From contig CALRGL010000013.1 in NCBI GenBank assembly GCA_943357275.1, positions 1 to 16,409 of the forward strand: a DNA stretch of 16,409 bases, given 5' to 3'. The notes beneath the pieces are model-generated. The model saw only the letters and a program-made list of their open reading frames with translations, was not told the origin of the DNA and ran no database searches. Positions 6,372-11,432 of the stretch are shown in pieces. Position numbers and translations under genes: made by a program. The stretch comes from Candidatus Uhrbacteria bacterium RIFOXYB12_FULL_58_10 (lineage in GTDB: Bacteria; Patescibacteriota; Patescibacteriia; UBA9934; GWF2-40-263). Position 1 is the stretch's first letter, and each line of letters opens with the position of its first letter.

Positions 6372-6758
6372 ATGAAACAAGTCTCTTCCGCTACTATTTT
6401 CTATGTGATTGCAATTGTGATTGTTGTAGGACTTATTGGATTTTCTGTGACAAAAAAGGCAGCACCTTCGCCTTATGATACATTTGCTCAATGTTTAACG
6501 GACAAAGGGGTAAAAATGTACGGAGCTTGGTGGTGTCCTCATTGCACGAATCAAAAAGAATTATTCGGAACAGCCTTCTCCAAAGTGAGCTATACAGAGT
6601 GTTCAGCTCCAAATTCACAATCCATGAACCAAACTTGCAAAGATGCAGGAATTACCGGTTTCCCAACCTGGGAGTTTTCTGATTCATCTCGTCTTTCTGG
6701 AGAACAAACCTTTCAAACACTTTCAGAGAAATCAGGTTGTGAACTTCCAACGATCTAA
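6372..6758 (+). CDS. membrane-anchored thioredoxin-like protein (CPHC)
   Basis: 128 aa. A single N-terminal membrane helix (about 8-26) is followed by a short linker and a thioredoxin fold outside the membrane. The active site is W54-C55-P-H-C58, the CPHC dipeptide typical of oxidising DsbA-type proteins. The cis-Pro loop is visible as TGFPTW (P98), and there are extra cysteines at 41, 77 and 89. The neighbouring VKOR (3-nt gap) is the expected partner that re-oxidises it, so a role in making disulfides in exported proteins is likely. The start at ATG 6372 matches the leaderless promoter and gives a clean signal anchor; an upstream in-frame ATG at 6297 would precede the promoter. Redox direction is inferred from CPHC and VKOR. 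Confidence 0.92.
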   Translation: MKQVSSATIFYVIAIVIVVGLIGFSVTKKAAPSPYDTFAQCLTDKGVKMYGAWWCPHCTNQKELFGTAFSKVSYTECSAPNSQSMNQTCKDAGITGFPTWEFSDSSRLSGEQTFQTLSEKSGCELPTI

Positions 6759-6761
6759 TTT

Positions 6762-7208
6762 ATGACCAAAACAATCCGACTTCTACGTGCACTCCTTATT
6801 CTTGCCGTAGCTGGGCTTGTTTTGTCTATCTACAGTTATTTGCAACACACGGGCGTTGCGTCCAGTACGATTTGTGCAATCAATGAAACATTTAATTGTG
6901 ACATTGTGAATCGAGGTCCTTACGGCACGTTCATGGGACTTCCTGTTTCGCTTATTGGTATTATTGGATACGGACTACTTGTTGCAGGATTTGCGGAAAA
7001 GTTACGCAAACCATCCGATAAAGAACTGACTCGATTTTTATTCATGGCCTCACTTGCAGGGCTGGTTTTTGCACTCTATCTGACAGGTATCGAGGCCTTT
7101 GTTTTGCATGCTTATTGTATTATTTGTTTGATGTCTCAGGCCGTCATCATTACGATCGTCGGACTCATGACAAAGTTTTGGATAAGTGAAAAACACTCAG
7201 CGAACTAA
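6762..7208 (+). CDS. vitamin K epoxide reductase (VKOR) family membrane protein
   Basis: 148 aa with four to five hydrophobic helices (about 7-27, 58-78, 92-110, 112-135). It shows the VKOR hallmarks: the loop cysteine pair C38 and C46 (CAINETFNC), the GTFMGLPVSLIG segment with the conserved Ser/Gly region, and the quinone-proximal CIIC (C119/C122). In bacteria VKOR replaces DsbB: it oxidises a thioredoxin-like partner and passes electrons to quinone. Here the partner lies directly upstream. It has no Shine-Dalgarno sequence, and the 3-nt gap implies coupled translation. All four functional cysteines are present, so it should be active. Confidence 0.95.
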   Translation: MTKTIRLLRALLILAVAGLVLSIYSYLQHTGVASSTICAINETFNCDIVNRGPYGTFMGLPVSLIGIIGYGLLVAGFAEKLRKPSDKELTRFLFMASLAGLVFALYLTGIEAFVLHAYCIICLMSQAVIITIVGLMTKFWISEKHSAN

Positions 7209-7209
7209 T

Positions 7210-8580
7210 ATGAACATTTCTTTTCACGGTGCTGCACAAGAAGTTACGGGATCGTGCCATTTGCTGACGACCAAAGATTCAGGTGGTGTTGAGCATAAGC
7301 TTCTTGTTGACTGCGGAATGTTTCAAGGCGAACAACTCTGTGGAAGTAAAAACTTGCAACCTTTTGGATTTGATCCAAAAGAGATTGAAGCGGTGTTTGT
7401 GACGCATCCGCACGCAGACCATACGGGACGTTTACCAAAGTTAGTGAAAGAAGGATTCGCAGGAAAAATTTACATGGTAGAACCGTGTGTTGGTTTAAGT
7501 AAATTGGTTTTGGAAGATGCGTTTCACATCATGCTCGAAGATGCAGAAAAATGTGGAAGTTCTATCTTGTACGATGAAAACGATTTGAACAATGCGTTTG
7601 CAAATGTTGAAAGTGTGAGATATCACGAGCCAGTGAACGTTGCACCAGGAATTGTCGTGAAATTTCATGACGCTGGTCACGTTCTTGGAAGTTCCTATAT
7701 CTCATTTGATACAGAAGAGAAACGCATTATTTTCTCAGGAGACATTGGAAATCAAAACGTTCCTATTTTGCCAAAAACAGAACCTATTTCACACGCTGAC
7801 ATTGTTGTGTGCGAATCAACATACGGTAATCGTATTCACGAAGCCGTAGAAGAACGCTCGATCAAACTCAAAGCGGCGATCGAACGAACAATTAAAAACA
7901 AATCTGTTTTGATGATCCCAGCGTTTTCCATCGAACGAACACAAGAGTTGCTCTATGAGTTCGATCGATTGCTTTCAGAACACAAAGAATTACAAATCCC
8001 AATTTTCCTTGATAGCCCTATGTCTATCAAGGCAACGCATTTGTATCGATCGTTTGAAAATTATCTTCAGTTCGATTCACCGATCATGAACGAACCAGAC
8101 GGAGACTTTTTCAGCTTCGACGGACTCAAGGAAACACTTTCTAAAGACGAATCCAAAAAGATTAACGATGTACCAGCTCCAAAAATTATTATCGCTGGTT
8201 CAGGAATGATGTCGGGTGGTCGTATTATGTATCATTTGATTCGTTATCTCCCTGACGAAAAAAACACGCTTCTTATCATCGGATACCAGGCGGAAGGAAC
8301 CATTGGAGGGAAGATTTTCAGAGGAGCGAAGTCCGTCAGAATTTTTGGAGGTAATGTCCAAGTACATGCTGAGGTGCAAGCGATTGGTGCGTTCTCGGCT
8401 CACGCGGATAAAAACATGTTGACGCAGTGGCTTCATACGGAAGATGGAAAAGCGCCAAAAAAGATCTTTCTTGTTCATGGAGACACAGACGTGAAAGAAG
8501 AATTTGCGCAACATTTGAGAAATGAACTCAAAACAGAAGTTATCATCCCAGAATTACACGAAAGTTATTCCCTTGATTAA
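7210..8580 (+). CDS. MBL-fold / beta-CASP RNA-processing exonuclease-like protein
   Basis: 456 aa. Metallo-beta-lactamase motifs in order: VDCGMFQG, H66-x-H68-x-D70-H71 (THPHADHTGRL), DAGHVLGSS, and FSGDIGN. These are followed by beta-CASP motifs ESTYGNR.H, PAFSIERTQELLYE and GSGMMSGGRIMYHL, and the terminal RMMBL-like GAFSAHADK and LVHGD. The family (CPSF73/YSH1-related; bacterial homologues are often called MBL-fold metallo-hydrolases) comprises Zn-dependent ribonucleases that cleave or trim RNA. Length is typical and all metal ligands are visible. ATG 7210 is one base after the VKOR stop codon. An in-frame GTG at 7186 would overlap VKOR and adds nothing conserved. Its presence in a disulfide operon is unexpected. 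A terminator follows. Confidence 0.95.
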   Translation: MNISFHGAAQEVTGSCHLLTTKDSGGVEHKLLVDCGMFQGEQLCGSKNLQPFGFDPKEIEAVFVTHPHADHTGRLPKLVKEGFAGKIYMVEPCVGLSKLVLEDAFHIMLEDAEKCGSSILYDENDLNNAFANVESVRYHEPVNVAPGIVVKFHDAGHVLGSSYISFDTEEKRIIFSGDIGNQNVPILPKTEPISHADIVVCESTYGNRIHEAVEERSIKLKAAIERTIKNKSVLMIPAFSIERTQELLYEFDRLLSEHKELQIPIFLDSPMSIKATHLYRSFENYLQFDSPIMNEPDGDFFSFDGLKETLSKDESKKINDVPAPKIIIAGSGMMSGGRIMYHLIRYLPDEKNTLLIIGYQAEGTIGGKIFRGAKSVRIFGGNVQVHAEVQAIGAFSAHADKNMLTQWLHTEDGKAPKKIFLVHGDTDVKEEFAQHLRNELKTEVIIPELHESYSLD

Positions 8581-8601
8581 ACGCCAAAAAGGCGTTTTTT
8601 C
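8579..8601 (+). terminator. intrinsic terminator of the thioredoxin-like/VKOR/MBL operon
   Basis: A 7-bp stem AAACGCC (8579-8585) / GGCGTTT (8591-8597) with an AAAAA loop and a T-run, overlapping the MBL stop codon. Confidence 0.88.
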
Positions 8602-8603
8602 TA

Positions 8604-8632
8604 TTGACTTTTTTGTCTGTTTACGATGTGAT
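8604..8632 (+). promoter_or_regulatory. probable promoter of the 8662 gene
   Basis: TTGACT (8604-8609), a 17-nt spacer, and TGTGAT (8627-8632). The -35 is good and the -10 is fair. The leader would contain the GAGGAGG Shine-Dalgarno sequence. Confidence 0.5.
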
Positions 8633-8661
8633 ATCAACAGAAACAAAGAGGAGGAGAAATC

Positions 8662-9162
8662 ATGAATCTATTTCCATCTGTCCAGATTCTTGAAAATCTT
8701 GAGTTGATTCCTGATTTGGTCGTTCATTTGCCTTTTTCTATTGTCGTCGAATCTTTGCGAATCAATGGTGTTTCTGTTTTTGACGAGATTGACGATGTCG
8801 GTCTGCGACATTACCACAGTGCTGTTGATTTCAAGTTTTTTGCAAAAGCCATTTTTTTGTATTTGCTTGCAAACGATGAAGCACGACTGATCATTCTGAG
8901 TGATGTTCGTGAATGTCACAAAGAAGAAGAATGGGGCATTATGCCTCAGTTGCGGGTTCCACACGCGATTACCGCTACAATGCATGGGTTGGTTCATTTG
9001 ATGGAACACCGTGAGTTTAGTCAGTTGGTACAAGCTCAGCCTGAACGGATCTTGGTTGTCATGATGACTGATGATGGATTTGAATTGCAAAAAGAATGCG
9101 GTACACGCATGATTCAAATGATTTTACAGACATCAGACCCACATCCAAAGCCCTCTTCCTAA
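8662..9162 (+). CDS. hypothetical protein
   Basis: 166 aa, not recognised. The start at ATG 8662 has a strong GAGGAGG Shine-Dalgarno sequence. It is soluble and probably alpha/beta, with hydrophobic strand-like segments (VVHLPFSIVVESLRI, ARLIILSDV, RILVVMMTDDGF) alternating with helices. It has several His residues (HYHSAV, MHGLVHLMEH) but no recognisable metal or nucleotide motif. It is monocistronic between its own promoter and terminator. The Pro/Ser-rich tail is probably disordered. Confidence 0.8.
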   Translation: MNLFPSVQILENLELIPDLVVHLPFSIVVESLRINGVSVFDEIDDVGLRHYHSAVDFKFFAKAIFLYLLANDEARLIILSDVRECHKEEEWGIMPQLRVPHAITATMHGLVHLMEHREFSQLVQAQPERILVVMMTDDGFELQKECGTRMIQMILQTSDPHPKPSS

Positions 9163-9187
9163 CTCGGCAATCTCGGTCGAGTTTTTA
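9162..9187 (+). terminator. intrinsic terminator after the 8662 gene
   Basis: A 7-bp stem ACTCGGC (9162-9168) / GTCGAGT (9176-9182) with one wobble and a 7-nt loop, then TTTT. It resembles the terminators at 1566 and 4101. Confidence 0.82.
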
Positions 9188-9189
9188 TA

Positions 9190-9218
9190 TTGATTTCTAA
9201 GCGTTTCTCTTGTAGGAT
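9190..9218 (+). promoter_or_regulatory. promoter of lepA
   Basis: TTGATT (9190-9195), an exact 17-nt spacer, and TAGGAT (9213-9218). The -10 ends 11 nt before ATG 9230, so the predicted leader is about 0-5 nt. There is no Shine-Dalgarno sequence. Confidence 0.7.
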
Positions 9219-9229
9219 AAGCCCATCTT

Positions 9230-11020
9230 ATGGACCAAAGCCACATTCGCAATTTTTGTATTATCGCCCATATCGACCACGGAAAGTCTACGCTTTCTGA
9301 TCGGTTGCTTGAGGTGACTGGAGCCGTTGATAAACGAAAAATGAAAGATCAGATTTTGGATTCGATGGATTTGGAGCGTGAACGAGGGATTACCATCAAA
9401 CTGGCTCCTGCACGCATGGCGTATAAAGAATACATCTTGAACTTGATTGACACGCCAGGTCATGTGGATTTTACGTATGAAGTTTCTCGTTCTCTCGCGG
9501 CTGTGGAGGGAGCTGTTTTGCTTGTGGATGCAACACAAGGTGTTCAGGCACAGACAATCGCGAACTTATACTTGGCCATGGAAGAAAATCTCGAGATCAT
9601 TCCGGTTCTTAATAAAATCGATCTTCCTAATGCGGACGTGAAGTCTCGCTCTGAGGAATTGATTCAATTGATTGGATGTAAACCAGAGGAAATTTTGTGT
9701 GTGAGCGGAAAAACAGGGGAGGGTGTCCCAGAACTTCTCGAAGCCATTGTAAAACGCATTCCACCACCAAGCGGAGACACAACCGTTTCTCCTCGTGCTC
9801 TTATTTTTGATTCTTTTTACGATGACTATCGTGGTGTAATGGCGTATATTCGTGTCATGGATGGTGAGTTGAAAAAAGGCGACCGCATTAAGATGATGGC
9901 AACAGAAAAAGAAGCCGAGATTTTGGAAATAGGGGCAGTGACTCCAGGCGGACTCAAGGCTATGCCGGTTCTGGAGACTGGTCAGATTGGGTATCTTGTT
10001 GGAGGTTTGAAAAGCATAGGCGGATGTCGTGTGGGAGATACGATCACTTCCAAATCACAACCAGCCACCGTGGCACTTGATGGATATAAAGTCGTCAAAC
10101 CAATGGTTTATGCCGGTGTGTTTCCAGAAGAAGGAGATGACTTCCATAAATTACGAGATGCCATTGAGCGCCTTCAGTTAAGCGACGCCTCCCTTCTTTC
10201 TGAGTCCGAACATTCCCCAGCCCTTGGATACGGTTTCCGTATCGGATTCCTTGGAATGTTGCACATGGAAATTTTGAAGGAACGATTGGAACGCGAGTTT
10301 GGACTGTCTATTGTCGTAACCGTTCCGTCTGTTGCCTACAAAGTCTTTTTGCGAAAAGGCGATGTATACACGATTAAATCCGCTCTCGAACTTCCTGACC
10401 CTGCGCACATTGATCATATCGAAGAACCTTGGGCAAAGATCGATCTTGTGACTCCAAGCGATGCGATCGGTGGCATCATGCAACTCATGCAAGATCGACG
10501 AGGGGTTTATCAAAACACTGAGTATCTCGCTGGAGGACGTGCCATTTTGCACTACCAGATTCCACTGGCCATGATTATCGTGGACTTTTACGACAAGTTG
10601 AAGAGTGTGACGGCTGGATATGCTTCCATGAACTACGAAATATTTGAGTACCGACAAGCAGACGTGGCGAAGATGGATATTTTAGTGGCTGAAGAACCTG
10701 TGGACGCGTTTGCAACGCTTGTGTATCGAGATGAATCAGAAAAAGCAGGCCGACGCATTGTTTCCGCACTCAAAGATTCCATTCCAAGACAAAACTTTGT
10801 GATCAAACTCCAGGCCGCTATCGGGGGAGCGGTGGTTGCAAGTGAACGGATCTCAGCGGTAAGAAAAGATGTCACAGCTGGTTTGTATGGGGGAGACGTT
10901 ACGCGAAAACGTAAACTGCTTGATAAGCAAAAGAAAGGAAAAGCCAGAATGGCTGAGCATGGAAAAGGCAAGGTGAATATTCCTACGGATGCTTATTTGA
11001 AGGTGTTGAAGAGGGAATGA
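9230..11020 (+). CDS. lepA: elongation factor 4 (LepA), ribosomal back-translocase GTPase
   Basis: 596 aa, the usual family length. GTPase motifs: P-loop AHIDHGKST (13-21), a switch I region RERGITIK, DTPGH (74-78), and NKID (128-131), followed by EF-G-like domains II, III and V. The LepA-specific C-terminal domain carries the basic tail motif GGDVTRKRKLLDKQKKGKAR. LepA binds the ribosome and affects translocation, initiation and subunit assembly. It is monocistronic, with its own promoter just before the start codon and no Shine-Dalgarno sequence. All GTP-binding residues are present, and the UGA stop codon supports the standard code. Confidence 0.98.
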   Translation: MDQSHIRNFCIIAHIDHGKSTLSDRLLEVTGAVDKRKMKDQILDSMDLERERGITIKLAPARMAYKEYILNLIDTPGHVDFTYEVSRSLAAVEGAVLLVDATQGVQAQTIANLYLAMEENLEIIPVLNKIDLPNADVKSRSEELIQLIGCKPEEILCVSGKTGEGVPELLEAIVKRIPPPSGDTTVSPRALIFDSFYDDYRGVMAYIRVMDGELKKGDRIKMMATEKEAEILEIGAVTPGGLKAMPVLETGQIGYLVGGLKSIGGCRVGDTITSKSQPATVALDGYKVVKPMVYAGVFPEEGDDFHKLRDAIERLQLSDASLLSESEHSPALGYGFRIGFLGMLHMEILKERLEREFGLSIVVTVPSVAYKVFLRKGDVYTIKSALELPDPAHIDHIEEPWAKIDLVTPSDAIGGIMQLMQDRRGVYQNTEYLAGGRAILHYQIPLAMIIVDFYDKLKSVTAGYASMNYEIFEYRQADVAKMDILVAEEPVDAFATLVYRDESEKAGRRIVSALKDSIPRQNFVIKLQAAIGGAVVASERISAVRKDVTAGLYGGDVTRKRKLLDKQKKGKARMAEHGKGKVNIPTDAYLKVLKRE

Positions 11021-11035
11021 TCCACAGAAGGTGGA

Positions 11036-11064
11036 TTGACAGAGGTGTTTTTTAGTGGTTAACT
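11036..11064 (+). promoter_or_regulatory. promoter of the tRNA locus
   Basis: A perfect TTGACA (11036-11041), a 17-nt spacer, and TTAACT (11059-11064, weak -10). The predicted start is near 11071, exactly where the segment complementary to the downstream tRNA begins. Confidence 0.55.
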
Positions 11065-11070
11065 ATGAGT

Positions 11071-11142
11071 ACGACTGAGGGTAATGCCTCCATTTGTCGG
11101 TACCACAAAAGGGATTCCTGCTAAGGGATTCTTTTTGTTTTC
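11071..11142 (+). ncRNA. possible small RNA / leader complementary to the adjacent tRNA
   Basis: The segment begins at the predicted transcription start and ends in a terminator-like hairpin. ACGACTGAGG (11071-11080) is a perfect 10-nt complement of 11176-11185 in the tRNA, and CCTCCA (11087-11092) complements TGGAGG (11161-11166). Together they could open the D-arm and the 5' half of the anticodon arm. No ORF is visible. Whether this is a separate short RNA, a regulatory leader or a decayed inverted copy of the tRNA cannot be decided from sequence alone. Confidence 0.4.
11105..11142 (+). terminator. terminator-like hairpin upstream of the tRNA (possible attenuator)
   Basis: A continuous 14-bp helix with three G-T wobbles: 11105-11118 with 11125-11138, 6-nt loop TGCTAA. 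It has the A-tract / T-tract layout of an intrinsic terminator, and TTTT continues after the stem. It lies between the promoter at 11036 and the tRNA at 11154, so the tRNA would require read-through. Confidence 0.55.
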
Positions 11143-11240
11143 CCCGGGCTTTTGGGTCCGTGGAGGTAACGGTAACCTCAGTCGTGTTGGTACCGAACGT
11201 TACGGGTTCAAATCCCGTCGGATCCACCACATAGCCCGGG
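11143..11240 (+). repeat. 8-bp GC-rich inverted repeat bracketing the tRNA
   Basis: CCCGGGCT (11143-11150) and AGCCCGGG (11233-11240) are perfect inverted copies lying 3 nt before and 3 nt after the tRNA including CCA. In the precursor they would form a helix stacked on the acceptor stem. Confidence 0.75.
11154..11229 (+). tRNA. tRNA with atypical anticodon arm (Thr-GGU or Pro-UGG, unresolved)
   Basis: A 76-nt tRNA shape. The 7-bp acceptor stem GGGTCCG/CGGATCC has one G-T pair; the discriminator is A and CCA is encoded. The D-stem GAGG/CCTC has an AACGGTAA loop, and the T-arm ACGGG-TTCAAAT-CCCGT is perfect. The anticodon arm (11181-11198) pairs badly. In register one (GTCGT/CCGAA) only three central pairs form and the loop GTTGGTA would give UGG (Pro) with an unusual U37. 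In register two (TCGTG/CGAAC) the loop TTGGTAC gives GGU (Thr) with A37, but only one Watson-Crick and one wobble pair form. It may be a functional odd tRNA, a chimera of two tRNAs, or a decaying copy. Confidence 0.7.
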
Positions 11241-11243
11241 ACC

Positions 11244-11282
11244 AAACAAATCCACTCGGAATAAGGGTGGATTTGTTTTTTA
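11244..11282 (+). terminator. strong intrinsic terminator after the tRNA
   Basis: A 12-bp perfect stem AAACAAATCCAC (11244-11255) / GTGGATTTGTTT (11267-11278) with an 11-nt loop, followed by TT and preceded by an A-tract. It ends the tRNA transcript. The stretch 11283-11349 that follows shows nothing further until the next promoter. Confidence 0.88.
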
Positions 11283-11349
11283 GCTTTAACAAAATCATTA
11301 CAAATATCCATTTTCCCAAGTAAATTAAACAAATTCTGTCCAAAGTCCA

Positions 11350-11378
11350 TTGACAAAAGGTCAATTTTGTGGTATAGT
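11350..11378 (+). promoter_or_regulatory. strong sigma70-type promoter of the 413-aa gene
   Basis: A perfect TTGACA (11350-11355), an exact 17-nt spacer, and TATAGT (11373-11378, 5/6). The predicted start near 11385 excludes the upstream in-frame TTG at 11367 as a start codon. Confidence 0.87.
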
Positions 11379-11420
11379 TCTGTGCACAGAAATCGAGAAC
11401 AAACAGTCCGAACAGGATTC

Positions 11421-11425
11421 AAGGA
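11421..11425 (+). promoter_or_regulatory. Shine-Dalgarno site that selects TTG 11433
   Basis: AAGGA lies seven bases before TTG 11433. The next in-frame candidate, ATG 11469, has no purine-rich site upstream. Confidence 0.6.
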
Positions 11426-11432
11426 AAAAACA

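Larger units (their letters stand above)
11021..11432 (+). other. 412-bp gap between lepA and the 413-aa gene
   Basis: This is the only gap above 300 bases. It holds, in order: a weak 6-bp hairpin after lepA (11020-11036), the promoter at 11036, a possible small RNA with a terminator-like hairpin, an inverted repeat around an atypical tRNA, the terminator at 11244-11282, a featureless stretch, and the promoter and leader of the 413-aa gene. No coding potential other than shadows of the tRNA is seen. Confidence 0.8.

Noticed and set aside
11020..11053. Hairpin ATCCAC/GTGGAT just after lepA as its terminator
   Set aside because: The stem is only 6 bp and the T-run is 12 nt away rather than adjacent. 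The stem also overlaps the -35 of the tRNA promoter, so it is not a convincing intrinsic terminator.
11097..11196. Second pairing of TCGGTACCA (11097-11105) with TGGTACCGA (11188-11196)
   Set aside because: The GGTACC core is self-complementary, so both copies match in either orientation. The pairing would cross the main leader-tRNA helix as a pseudoknot, so it adds little evidence.
11185..11200. TTGGTACCGAACG resembles the T-box sequence TGGNACCGCG
   Set aside because: It sits inside a tRNA with complete acceptor, D and T arms and CCA. No specifier stem is visible, and the downstream gene has an independent promoter after a terminator.
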